Part shown: positions 26,081 through 34,068 of the stretch, in pieces
Layout: each line of letters starts with the position of its first letter
How positions within the stretch are numbered: position 1 is the first letter of the stretch
Assembly: GCF_001307155.1 (NCBI RefSeq)
Contig: NZ_CP012830.1
Location: forward strand, 5,826,501 to 5,890,500
DNA: 64,000 bases
Reading direction: 5' to 3'
Source: Pseudomonas fluorescens
GTDB taxonomy: Bacteria > Pseudomonadota > Gammaproteobacteria > Pseudomonadales > Pseudomonadaceae
Notes under the pieces: model-generated
The model's database searches: none
What the model was told of the DNA's origin: nothing
What the model saw: only the letters and a program-made list of their open reading frames with translations
Program-made: the position numbers and the translations under genes

Positions 26081-26440
26081 CAACAGGCCGAGCGTTAGCT
26101 CGCCTGCCGCTGTTGATCTTGATCCACCCGCCCCTTCGGGAGGCCGAGTGGAGGTGTTCATCAGGAGGTTGGCGCGTAGCGCCGTACGGCGTAGCCGGAC
26201 ACATCGAGAGGAGGTCGTCGCGAAGCAGACCGTAGGCGATGCCTCCTGATGAATACCGTAGCGAGGGAACGCCGAGCCTAAGCGAGGTGCCGTACGCTTG
26301 GGGCGAGCGTTTTTTTGCTTACTTTTTTTAGGCGCTTGTAAAAAAAGTGAGTCGCCGTAAGGGCGAAACCCTAAGTGGCCGTTACCGCAGAAATGGATAT
26401 GTACACCTGCGAGAGATAGGCCGGCTATCAGGCCGCCTGG
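26081..26440. other. Multi-stem intergenic element, possible structured RNA or mobile repeat
   Basis: Stems seen directly: CAACAG/CTGTTG (26081-26086 with 26110-26115) enclosing CGAGC-GTTA-GCTCG; CCGCCCCTTCGGGAGG; a 12-bp perfect stem TTCATCAGGAGG (26157-26168) with 26242-26253 enclosing GCGC-GTA-GCGC and other small hairpins; and CTTACTTTTTTT (26318-26329) with 26340-26351. No long frame survives. From memory, blocks like this recur between genes in P. fluorescens-group genomes, but that was not tested. Transcription direction is unknown. Confidence 0.6.
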
Positions 26441-26462
26441 ACCAAAAGATCGCAGCCTACAC

Positions 26463-27356
26463 TTAAGAGCCGGGCCCAAGCAGCAGCGCCTGCTCGCGAT
26501 CACACAACCCCACCACATAATCCCACAACACCCGCAACCGCACCGACTTGTGCAACTCACGCCGGGTACTGATCCAGTAACTGCGCTGAATACTTTCAGC
26601 CGGTAACAGCGGCACCAGCTCCGGATCATGGCTGGCCATGTAACACGGCAACACCGCAATCCCCAACCCCGAACGCGCCGCCTGCTGCTGGGCAATCACG
26701 CTGGTGCTGTGAAACACCACCTGAGGACTGCGGCAAAAACTGTTGAGAAACATCAATTCCTGACTGAACAACAGATCGTCGACGTAACCGATCCAGGCAT
26801 GCCGCGCCAGGTCCTCGCGACTGCGCAACGGCGGCGAACGGTCGAGGTAAGCCTGACTGGCGTAAAGCGCCAAACGGTAATCAGTGAGCTTGCGAGTGAC
26901 CAGCATGTCAGCCGCCGGGCGCTCCAGATGAATACTGATCTCGGCTTCGCGGTTGAGGATACTGACGAAACGCGGCACCGCCACCAACTCCACTTCCAGT
27001 CCCGGATACCGGTCAAACAAACCCTGCATGCGACTGGCGAGAAACATGATCCCCAAGCCTTCGGTCACCCCGACGCGAATCTTGCCCAGCGGCGCACTGG
27101 ACTGGGTGATCTCCTCCTGCGCCAGCAAGGCGACATTCTCCATGGCTTCAGCATGTTTGAGCAGCGCTTCGCCAGCCGGGGTCAGTTGGTAACCCTGGGC
27201 TTGCTGGACAAACAGCGCGGTGCCGAGGCTCGTTTCAATCGCCTCGATGTGTCGCGCCACCGTAGCGTGGGTGGTTTTCAAGCGCCGGGCGGCGGTCAGC
27301 AAACGGCCGCTGCGTTGCAATTCGAGAAAAAACCGCAAGTCATTCCAGTCGAACAT
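26463..27356 (-). CDS. LysR-family transcriptional regulator
   Basis: A 297-residue regulator starting MFDWNDLRFFLELQRSGRLL at 27356; the upstream in-frame ATG at 27416 lies in the promoter. The HTH is RLLTAARRLKTTHATVARHIEAIETSLG, and the MFDWNDLRFFLEL opening is typical of a large proteobacterial LysR clade with few known ligands. It is divergent from the GMC oxidoreductase gene, 134 bases away, and probably controls the GMC-MFS pair. Confidence 0.9.
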   Translation of the reverse strand: MFDWNDLRFFLELQRSGRLLTAARRLKTTHATVARHIEAIETSLGTALFVQQAQGYQLTPAGEALLKHAEAMENVALLAQEEITQSSAPLGKIRVGVTEGLGIMFLASRMQGLFDRYPGLEVELVAVPRFVSILNREAEISIHLERPAADMLVTRKLTDYRLALYASQAYLDRSPPLRSREDLARHAWIGYVDDLLFSQELMFLNSFCRSPQVVFHSTSVIAQQQAARSGLGIAVLPCYMASHDPELVPLLPAESIQRSYWISTRRELHKSVRLRVLWDYVVGLCDREQALLLGPGS

Positions 27357-27490
27357 CAGCCTTCCTTGCATGCGTGGGAGTTGATCACTGTTTAAAAACG
27401 CACAGCAGCTGAGCAAAAACTAACATTCTTTTGCCGAAAACTAACAACTAGGATGGATCCCAATAAGAACAACACGCTGCGAGGTCATGG

Positions 27491-29143
27491 ATGCAACCTG
27501 CCGTTGATGCATACGATTACATCGTGGTCGGCGCCGGACCGGCCGGCTGCCTGCTGGCCAATCGACTCTCCGCCAACCCGCAGCACCGGGTGTTGCTGCT
27601 TGAAGCCGGCGGGCGCGATAACTACCCGTGGATTCACATACCCGTCGGTTACCTGTACTGCATCGGCAACCCGCGCACCGACTGGTGCTTCAAGACCGAA
27701 GCGCAAACCGGCCTGCAAGGCCGCAGCCTGAGTTATCCACGCGGCAAGGTGCTGGGCGGCAGCTCATCGATCAACGGCATGATCTACATGCGCGGCCAGG
27801 CCGGCGATTACGACCGCTGGGCCGCCGAAGGCAACCCCGGCTGGAGCTGGAACGACGTACTGCCACTGTTCAAACAGAGCGAAAACCATTTTGCCGGTGA
27901 CTCGGCATTTCACGGCGCCGCCGGGGAATGGCGCGTCGAGCGCCAGCGGCTGTCGTGGCCGATTCTCGACGCCTTCCGCAGCGCCGCCGAACAAAGCGGC
28001 ATCGCCAGCGTCGATGACTTCAACCAGGGCGACAACGAAGGCTGCGGCTACTTCCAGGTGAATCAGAAAGCCGGGGTGCGCTGGAATGCTGCCAAAGCCT
28101 TTCTCAAACCGGTTCGCCATCGGCCTAACCTCACCGTCCTGACCAGTGTCGACGTCGACCGCGTGCTGCTGGAAAACGGCCGGGCATCCAGGGTCAGCGC
28201 CCGCTGGCAAGGCCAGGTAAACATCTTTGCTGCCCGCAGGGAGATCATCCTCAGCGCCGGCTCAGTCGGTTCGCCGAGCATCCTGCAACGTTCCGGCATC
28301 GGCCCGGGCGACCTGCTCAAACGCCTGGGTATCGGCGTCGCCCACGAGCTCAATGGCGTGGGTCGCAACCTGCAGGATCACTTGCAGTTGCGGCTGATCT
28401 ATAAGCTGGAAAATGCCCGGACCCTGAACCAGATCGCCGGCAGCCTGTGGGGTAAAATCGGCATGGGCCTGCGCTATCTGTACGACCGCAGTGGCCCGCT
28501 GTCGATGGCCCCCAGTCAACTCGGCGCCTTCGCCCGCTCCGGACCGGAACAAACCTCGGCGAACCTCGAATACCACGTCCAACCGCTCTCGCTCGAACGC
28601 TTTGGCGAACCCTTGCATGCGTTCCCGGCGTTTACCGCGTCGGTCTGCGACCTGCGCCCGCAAAGCCGTGGCCGCGTCGAGATTCGCTCGGCCGACCCGC
28701 AACAGCCGCCGCTGATTCAACCCAATTACCTGAGCCATCCCGAAGACCTGCGCGTAGCCGCCGAGGCGATTCGCCTGACCCGGCGCATCGTTGCCGCACC
28801 GGCCTTGCAACCGTTCAACCCGGTCGAATACCTGCCGGGCGCGGCCTTGCAAAGCGAAGAACAACTGCACGAAGCCGCCGCGCGTATCGGCACGACGATT
28901 TTCCATCCGGTCGGCACCTGCCGCATGGGCAACGATGCCGATGCCGTAGTCGATGCCCAGCTGCGGGTTCACGGCATTCCCGGCCTGCGCATCGCCGATG
29001 CGTCGATCATGCCGCACATCACCTCGGGCAATACCTGCTCACCGACACTGATGATCGCCGAAAAAGCGGCGCAACTGATTCTCGCCGCATCGACCTGGAA
29101 CGCTACCGCGGAAATAGAACGGGTCACCGAGCCGCACCTGTAG
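27491..29143 (+). CDS. GMC-family FAD-dependent alcohol/choline-type dehydrogenase
   Basis: A 550-residue glucose-methanol-choline oxidoreductase. The N-terminal FAD fold is YIVVGAGPAGCLLANRLS. GMC signature 1 is PRGKVLGGSSSINGMIYMRG and signature 2 is ILSAGSVGSPSILQRSGIG. The C-terminal catalytic region is TIFHPVGTCRMG and then SIMPHITSGNTCSPTLMIAEKAA. It oxidises an alcohol to an aldehyde. It resembles BetA but the neighbours are a LysR gene and an MFS transporter, not betB/betI, so the substrate is open. Its TAG stop is formed by the first bases of a REP arm. Confidence 0.92.
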   Translation: MQPAVDAYDYIVVGAGPAGCLLANRLSANPQHRVLLLEAGGRDNYPWIHIPVGYLYCIGNPRTDWCFKTEAQTGLQGRSLSYPRGKVLGGSSSINGMIYMRGQAGDYDRWAAEGNPGWSWNDVLPLFKQSENHFAGDSAFHGAAGEWRVERQRLSWPILDAFRSAAEQSGIASVDDFNQGDNEGCGYFQVNQKAGVRWNAAKAFLKPVRHRPNLTVLTSVDVDRVLLENGRASRVSARWQGQVNIFAARREIILSAGSVGSPSILQRSGIGPGDLLKRLGIGVAHELNGVGRNLQDHLQLRLIYKLENARTLNQIAGSLWGKIGMGLRYLYDRSGPLSMAPSQLGAFARSGPEQTSANLEYHVQPLSLERFGEPLHAFPAFTASVCDLRPQSRGRVEIRSADPQQPPLIQPNYLSHPEDLRVAAEAIRLTRRIVAAPALQPFNPVEYLPGAALQSEEQLHEAAARIGTTIFHPVGTCRMGNDADAVVDAQLRVHGIPGLRIADASIMPHITSGNTCSPTLMIAEKAAQLILAASTWNATAEIERVTEPHL

Positions 29144-29227
29144 GAGCCGAGCTTGCTCGCGATGAACGATGACGCAGATCACCGGATACACCGCGTCACC
29201 TGCATCGCGAGCAAGCTGGGCTCCTAC
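29140..29227. repeat. REP pair (GTAGGAGC...GCTCGCGATG type)
   Basis: The arm from 29140 (GTAGGAGCCGAGCTTGCTCG) pairs with CGAGCAAGCTGGGCTCCTAC ending at 29227, with a small internal mismatch. It overlaps the GMC stop codon. Confidence 0.85.
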
Positions 29228-29321
29228 GAGGACCGCGCAATACCAGCAGGAGCGGCGCCAGCCCATACGGCCGGCGCTGACAGTGGAACAACAATAAATA
29301 AACACTGTGAGGGATACCGAC

Positions 29322-30944
29322 ATGTCAGAACAGGCTCAAGCCATCGCCGCAACGCTCAGCGCCGGCACCAGCAAGGAAACCCGGACAGTCATCTTCGCCT
29401 CGTCCCTCGGGACGGTGTTCGAGTGGTATGACTTCTTCCTCTACGGCGCCCTCGCGGCGGTGATCAGCAAACAGTTCTTCGCCGGGGTCAACGACACCAC
29501 AGCCTTCATCTTCGCGCTGATGGCCTTTGCTGCCGGTTTCATCGTGCGGCCGTTCGGCGCACTGGTGTTCGGTCGACTGGGGGACATGATCGGGCGCAAA
29601 TACACCTTCCTCGCCACGATCATCCTGATGGGCCTGGCAACCTTCTCCGTCGGCCTGCTGCCGACCTACGCCAGTATCGGCATTGCCGCACCGATCATTC
29701 TGGTGGTGCTGCGCATGCTTCAGGGCCTGGCACTCGGCGGCGAGTACGGCGGTGCCGCGACCTACGTGGCAGAACACGCGCCCGTCGGCAAACGCGGTTT
29801 CCACACCAGCTGGATTCAGTCCACCGCGACCCTCGGTTTGCTGCTCTCGCTGCTGGTGGTGCTTGGCTGCCGCTACTTCACCGGTGATCAGTTCGAGGTC
29901 TGGGGCTGGCGCATTCCGTTCCTGTTGTCGATTGTCCTGCTGGGCATTTCGACCTGGATTCGCCTGAGCCTGCACGAGTCGCCGGCCTTCTTGAAAATGA
30001 AAGAAGAAGGCAAGTCCTGCAAAGCACCGATCCGCGAATCCTTCGGTAACTGGGAAAACCTCAAAGTCGTGCTGATTGCATTGTTCAGCATCAACGCCGG
30101 GCAAGCGGTGACCTTCTATGCGGCACAGTTCTATGTGCTGTTCTTCCTCACCCAGTTCCTGAAAATGGACCCGGCCCTGGCCAACACCCTGCTGATTGTC
30201 AGTGTGGTGATCGGCGCGCCGTTCTTCATTTTCTTCGGCTGGCTGTCGGACCGGGTCGGGCGCAAACCGATCCTGATGATTGGCCTGTTGCTGGCCACCG
30301 TGCTGTACTTCCCGATCTTCAAAACCCTGGCCCATTACGCCAACCCGGCCATCGACCGCGCCAGTCAACAAGCGCCGATCAGCGTGCTGGCCGATCCGGC
30401 CACCTGCACCTTCCAGTTCGACCCGGTCGGCAAGGCGCGGTTTGACAGCCCCTGCGACAAAGTCAAAACCTTCCTGGTCAAACAAGGCCTGCCTTACAGC
30501 AGCAAAGCCGCCCCCGCTGGCAGCGCGGTGCAGGTCAGCGTTGGCGATGTCACTATCGATGGTTACGACGACGCCGCCCTGCGCGGTGCCGTGACCCTGG
30601 CCGGTTACCCGCAACAGGCGGACACCCAGCAGATCAACAAACCGATGATCGTCGTGCTGATCGTCGCGCTGATCATCATTTCGGCGATGTGCTACGGGCC
30701 GCTGGCGGCGCTGATGGTCGAACTGTTCCCGACGCGCATCCGCTACACCTCGATGTCCCTGCCGTATCACATCGGTAACGGCTGGTTTGGTGGTTTCCTG
30801 CCGACCGTATCGTTCGCGCTGGTGGTCTACACCGGGGATATTTTCTACGGACTGTGGTACCCGATACTGATCACCGGGGTGAGCCTGGTGGTGGGCATGC
30901 TCTGCTTGCGCGAAACCAAGGACGTGGACCTGGAGAAAAACTGA
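29322..30944 (+). CDS. MHS-family MFS transporter with inserted soluble domain
   Basis: A 540-residue symporter. Start at 29322 (MSEQAQAIAATLSAG) with GAGGG upstream. GTVFEWYDFFLYGALAAVISKQFF and FGRLGDMIGRKYTFLATIILMG place it in the metabolite:H+ symporter family. It is about 100 residues longer than the 430-450 residue norm. The extra part (about residues 340-445: ADPATCTFQFDPVGK...GYPQQADTQQ) is hydrophilic, beta-rich and contains two cysteines (TCTF, SPCDK). It lies between transmembrane segments, probably on the periplasmic side. It probably imports the substrate of the upstream GMC enzyme. Confidence 0.88.
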   Translation: MSEQAQAIAATLSAGTSKETRTVIFASSLGTVFEWYDFFLYGALAAVISKQFFAGVNDTTAFIFALMAFAAGFIVRPFGALVFGRLGDMIGRKYTFLATIILMGLATFSVGLLPTYASIGIAAPIILVVLRMLQGLALGGEYGGAATYVAEHAPVGKRGFHTSWIQSTATLGLLLSLLVVLGCRYFTGDQFEVWGWRIPFLLSIVLLGISTWIRLSLHESPAFLKMKEEGKSCKAPIRESFGNWENLKVVLIALFSINAGQAVTFYAAQFYVLFFLTQFLKMDPALANTLLIVSVVIGAPFFIFFGWLSDRVGRKPILMIGLLLATVLYFPIFKTLAHYANPAIDRASQQAPISVLADPATCTFQFDPVGKARFDSPCDKVKTFLVKQGLPYSSKAAPAGSAVQVSVGDVTIDGYDDAALRGAVTLAGYPQQADTQQINKPMIVVLIVALIIISAMCYGPLAALMVELFPTRIRYTSMSLPYHIGNGWFGGFLPTVSFALVVYTGDIFYGLWYPILITGVSLVVGMLCLRETKDVDLEKN

Positions 30945-30952
30945 CGGCATAA

Positions 30953-30990
30953 AAAAAGTCCGCCCATGTTGGCCCTGGGCGGACTTTCAT
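30953..30990. terminator. Bidirectional terminator between MFS and aprA genes
   Basis: AAAAAGTCCGCCCA...TGGGCGGACTTTCATTT, in the gap between convergent genes, with A- and T-tracts on either side. Confidence 0.9.
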
Positions 30991-31032
30991 TTCACTGCAC
31001 GGAACCGCATCGGCGGTTCCTGTCAGCAGAGT

Positions 31033-32466
31033 TTAGGCGACAATATCAGTGGTTGCCGCCTGACCGACCGTTCCCACGGCAAAATCTACCGCACCGTGGC
31101 CGGTGAGATCGATATACAAACTGGTCTGGTTGGTCTGTGCGAAGTACGTCAGGATCGCGTCGCCGGCATGGCCGGTGAAGCCACTGACGAAGTTCAGCGT
31201 GGCGGCGCCAGACGCGAACTGCGCGATGCCCGACAGGTCGATCTTGTCCTCACCGCTGGTGAAATCCATGATCCAGTCCGGCGCGGTCATGGTCGAATCG
31301 GATGCCGCGCCGAACACGAAGGTGTCCGCCCCTGCCCCGCCCCACAAGCTATCGCCGCCACCGCCGCCGTAGAGGATGTCGTTGCCGGCACCGCCTTCGA
31401 GCAGGTTGGCCACCGCGTTGCCGATCAGCAGGTCATTGCCCGAACCACCGATAGCGTTTTCCAGGGATACGCCGTGGGCGATGGACACATTGCCGACCAG
31501 GCCGCCAACGTCAGAGAACGAGCCTTGGTTGAGGTTGATCTTCTGGTTCTGGCTGAAGCCCGAGAAGTCCAGGGTGTCGTTGCCGCCACCGTCCCACACC
31601 GAGAACACCACTTTCGATTCAGCCGACGTGGCGCTGTAGAAATCGCGACCGGCGTTGGAGTTGAAGCCATAGACCGTATCATCGGCACGGGTCTCGAGGT
31701 TGGCACCGTAGAGTTTTTGCACCGCGACAATGTCATCCATCAGCGGTGCCGAGGCGTACGCACCGCTGCCATCCTTGCTGAAGTCCTGACCGGTGTTGCT
31801 CTCGCTCCAGTAACTCATCAGGCTGTAGCCGCGCGTGTCCTGAGCGTAGGTCACGTCGTTATAGGTCGGGTTGCCGCTACCCGCGTTATAGACGCCCGGA
31901 TGGGACAGGCCCAGGCTGTGACCGATTTCGTGGGTCAGGGTCTGACGCCCGTAGTTGTTGGTGCCCGGCGTCTCGTTGACCCGGTACTGATCGTTGATCA
32001 GGTACCAGGACTGACCGTCGTAGCTACCGCCCGACGGCAAGTAGGCGAACGCCGCGCCACCGGTGCTGACATCGTAGTTACCGAAGCTCAGGTGCCCGTC
32101 ACCGCCTGCGACCCCTTCCTTGAAGGTGACATTGGCCACGTCCGACCAGGATTGCAGAGAGAGTTTCGCCTGGGCTTTCTGCAGATCGCTGAACTCGCTG
32201 AAATGACCCAGCTTGGTGTTGTAGTTAGCCGGCGCCGACGTCATGAAGCTGAAGCTCAGTTCGACTTTGCCATTGCCGTCCGTGTCGTGCCAGGACAGGT
32301 TTTTACGCAGAATCTGATCAGCCGCCTGATCCGCGGTGAACGACGGTTTGCCGTTAATCAGCTCAGCGCCACCGCGATCATACAAATGGCTGAAGGCATC
32401 GACCTGACTGTAGGCCGAACTGACCTGCCCTGAAGAAATGAGCGCTTTTGCTTTGGCCTGTGACAT
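31033..32466 (-). CDS. aprA: Serralysin-type alkaline metalloprotease (AprA-like)
   Basis: A 477-residue secreted zinc protease. The catalytic motif HEIGHSLGLSH and the Met-turn SLMSYW are present. RTX nonapeptides GGSGNDLLI, GGAGNDILYGG and GGAGADTFVFG follow, then the C-terminal type I secretion signal region (peptidase M10C domain). There is no N-terminal signal peptide, as expected. Start at 32466 with AAGGA upstream. The usual partners (aprI inhibitor, aprDEF exporter, lipase) are absent; the gene stands alone with its own terminator. It must use an exporter encoded elsewhere or be a second copy. An Rsm-type site overlaps its ribosome binding site. Confidence 0.95.
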   Translation of the reverse strand: MSQAKAKALISSGQVSSAYSQVDAFSHLYDRGGAELINGKPSFTADQAADQILRKNLSWHDTDGNGKVELSFSFMTSAPANYNTKLGHFSEFSDLQKAQAKLSLQSWSDVANVTFKEGVAGGDGHLSFGNYDVSTGGAAFAYLPSGGSYDGQSWYLINDQYRVNETPGTNNYGRQTLTHEIGHSLGLSHPGVYNAGSGNPTYNDVTYAQDTRGYSLMSYWSESNTGQDFSKDGSGAYASAPLMDDIVAVQKLYGANLETRADDTVYGFNSNAGRDFYSATSAESKVVFSVWDGGGNDTLDFSGFSQNQKINLNQGSFSDVGGLVGNVSIAHGVSLENAIGGSGNDLLIGNAVANLLEGGAGNDILYGGGGGDSLWGGAGADTFVFGAASDSTMTAPDWIMDFTSGEDKIDLSGIAQFASGAATLNFVSGFTGHAGDAILTYFAQTNQTSLYIDLTGHGAVDFAVGTVGQAATTDIVA

Positions 32467-32471
32467 CACTT

Positions 32472-32481
32472 ACGTCCTTGT
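32472..32481 (-). promoter_or_regulatory. RsmA/RsmE site over the aprA ribosome binding site
   Basis: On the minus strand ACAAGGACGT matches the Rsm consensus (A/U)CANGGANG(U/A) at every fixed position and includes the AAGGA ribosome binding site 6 bases before the ATG. Known Gac/Rsm control of aprA in P. protegens supports the reading. Confidence 0.75.
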
Positions 32482-32746
32482 TTCAAATAGTCGGTTCCGA
32501 TAGACCACGGCGACCCCTTCGCGAGATCGTCCTATCACTCGCCCTGTTGAAGGCGTAACGAAACTGACACAGTTTGAAGCAGCGGGGCTATTGAATTTTT
32601 AGATAGCCACCGCTCAAGGGCGAAGCGTCATGCCTCTTTTTTTGACCGGACTGATGGTACGCCCCTTCATCGCCAGCTGATTGACGTCTGCCCCCTGCAA
32701 GCGCGAGATAACAGGTTCAGCAATGTTCGAACAAGGGGAGTTCAAC

Positions 32747-33100
32747 ATGGTCAATGTCACCGTTTTGGCAGGAGATTTTCAACAAGGCGATAGCGAGTAC
32801 CGTGAAGGGGCGTTGCAGTTGAAAACCCTTTTCAACCCTAACCAGGAAATCAAAGTGCGGCCCTCGGCATTCAAAACCCTGGAAGTGGCAACCGAGGACA
32901 GCGTGACCAACAAGGATGCGATTGGCTACAGCATCGCCGGCGCCATGCTGCTCGGCCCCATCGGGGCAATCGCCGGCTACCTGATGGCGGGCAAGGAGAC
33001 CGAGATTACGTTCATCGCCACGCTCAAGGATGGTCGCAAGCTGTTGGCGGCAACGGACAGCGATACTTACCGGGATATTTCCCGACACATGCATCATTAA
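32747..33100 (+). CDS. Small protein with glycine-zipper-like segment, unknown function
   Basis: A 117-residue protein. I chose the ATG at 32747 (MVNVTVLAGDF) because AAGGGGAG sits 8 bases upstream; an in-frame ATG at 32723 has a weaker site. A central Gly/Ala-rich hydrophobic stretch (YSIAGAMLLGPIGAIAGYLMAGKE) could be one membrane hairpin or a glycine zipper. It is flanked by an N-terminal beta-like region and the C-terminal FIATLKDGRKLLAATDSDTYRDI. No signal peptide. It is divergent from aprA by 280 bases. Function not recognised. Confidence 0.75.
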   Translation: MVNVTVLAGDFQQGDSEYREGALQLKTLFNPNQEIKVRPSAFKTLEVATEDSVTNKDAIGYSIAGAMLLGPIGAIAGYLMAGKETEITFIATLKDGRKLLAATDSDTYRDISRHMHH

Positions 33101-33120
33101 GCGTTACAGCGTAATCCCTT

Positions 33121-33150
33121 GTGCTCATGACGACTGAATGTCATGAGCAC
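33121..33150 (+). terminator. 11-bp perfect hairpin after the small gene
   Basis: GTGCTCATGAC - 8 bases - GTCATGAGCAC, 20 bases after the stop of the 32747 gene. No strong T-run follows (TTCGCGCCTT), so termination may be partial. Confidence 0.55.
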
Positions 33151-33454
33151 TTCGCGCCTTAATATCGATCACTGTCGACTGCAATTATTCTGACCGTCCC
33201 TTCTGCACTGTCCTTATCTGTCTAATGCCTTAACAACATGGATTTAAGGTTGACGTCAGCGGCCTGCCTGAGTACATTGCCCGGGCCGGTAACTCAGGCC
33301 TTTTTTCAACTCACAAAAGAATCCAATGGACACAGTATCTAGACGCTGTCTGGCTGATGCGTTTTCGCAGAGCTGGGCACTTAACCCAGAAAATGACGGG
33401 ACTCGACTCCTCGGTCGGGTGAGCTGCGCTAGGGCTTGACGCTCCATCGTAACT

Positions 33455-33486
33455 TGCCTCTCCGGCGTCAGTCCGGTTGCGAGGCA
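33455..33486 (+). promoter_or_regulatory. Hairpin covering the ribosome binding site of the 33491 ORF
   Basis: TGCCTC (33455-33460) pairs with GAGGCA (33481-33486), and inner CCGG segments pair with each other. The GAGG ribosome binding site is thereby hidden, which suggests translational control of the leader ORF. Confidence 0.5.
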
Positions 33487-33490
33487 TGTT

Positions 33491-33781
33491 ATGAACTTCA
33501 AATCTACTGTAATGCCAGGTGTACGCGCCTTCGCCTCGACGATGCGCGTAAAGCCTTGCCGTGAGCGCCCTGTGGCGGCTCACTCGCCGTTTTCCTCCCC
33601 TTCTTCGCGCACTCAGGCTCAGCTGCGTGCCACTTGGCGCGTCTGCCCGTCGACCGGCCAACTTCAGCAACGCTGGAGCCTCGACGAAAGCCAGGAACCA
33701 CCGAGTTGGTGCTTTGCGCACCTCCTGCAGCAGGCCAGCGTATGGCTCGGCCTGCACCTCGGGGCACGCACTTTCAGTTGA
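33491..33781 (+). CDS. Small basic protein upstream of mgtA
   Basis: A 96-residue frame starting MNFKSTVMPGVRAF with GAGG 6 bases before the ATG. Codon use fits the genome. It is basic in the first half (MRVKPCRERP), with WRVCPSTGQLQQRW in the middle and an amphipathic WCFAHLLQQASVWLGLHLG at the end. No domain recognised. From memory, a similar short gene precedes mgtA in other pseudomonads, which would favour a real product or leader peptide. It ends 288 bases before mgtA. Confidence 0.55.
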   Translation: MNFKSTVMPGVRAFASTMRVKPCRERPVAAHSPFSSPSSRTQAQLRATWRVCPSTGQLQQRWSLDESQEPPSWCFAHLLQQASVWLGLHLGARTFS

Positions 33782-33882
33782 TCTGAAAGTACTTCCAAGG
33801 GTGTATAACCAGCGTTTTCCTTAATAAGGAATTCGGCAACTTTCTATTGCCTATTTAACACACAGACTTCATGAGGTTCGTT

Positions 33883-34023
33883 ATGGACGAGGCCAGTAGT
33901 AGGTTCGCTGCATGCCGTTTTTTATTGGGCGTGCAGCGAACGTTAAACACTAAAAAACACAATAACTTTAATCGACCGCTTACTTGCGACTCGACCTACA
34001 TTCGCTCGCCTTTAATTAGCTGA
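33883..34023 (+). CDS. Possible 46-codon leader ORF before mgtA
   Basis: ATG at 33883 (MDEASSRFAACRFLLGVQRT...) has GAGG 6 bases upstream and stops 45 bases before the mgtA start. An in-frame ATG at 33871 is also possible. The codons run straight through a 14-bp hairpin (33903-33941), so translation would melt it. This resembles leader-ORF control of mgtA in enterics in principle, though the sequence is unlike MgtL. Coding status uncertain. Confidence 0.35.
   Translation: MDEASSRFAACRFLLGVQRTLNTKKHNNFNRPLTCDSTYIRSPLIS
33903..33941 (+). promoter_or_regulatory. 14-bp hairpin in the mgtA leader
   Basis: GTTCGCTGCATGCC (33903-33916) pairs with GGCGTGCAGCGAAC (33928-33941) around an 11-base T-rich loop, with one G-T wobble. 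A second hairpin, GCCGCA-AGAC-TGCGGC (34040-34055), ends right before the mgtA ribosome binding site. Confidence 0.65.
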
Positions 34024-34068
34024 GTTTGCAGTGTGTCGTGCCGCAAGACTGCGGCAGGAGCACACGCA

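Larger units (their letters stand above)
25808..26462. other. Gene-free 655-bp repeat region
   Basis: No reading frame here looks real; the open frames on both strands are products of repeats. It holds two 73-bp direct repeats (25889-26034) and a multi-stem element (26081-26440), listed separately. Confidence 0.75.
33101..33490 (+). promoter_or_regulatory. Upstream region of the mgtA leader
   Basis: About 390 bases without a convincing gene. 33150-33250 is AT-rich and holds CCTTAACAACATGGATTTAAGG, an imperfect inverted repeat at 33228-33249 that could be a promoter or regulator site. The GC-richer part 33302-33490 has several small complementary segments and runs into the SD-sequestering hairpin at 33455-33486. 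I could not match it to a known riboswitch. Confidence 0.4.

Noticed and set aside
25833..26695. Frames on both strands across the repeat region
   Set aside because: They follow the tandem repeats and stems and continue into the LysR gene out of frame; not protein-like.
33290..33310. GGCC...GGCCTTTTTT as a terminator in the mgtA leader
   Set aside because: Only a 4-bp stem; too weak to call.
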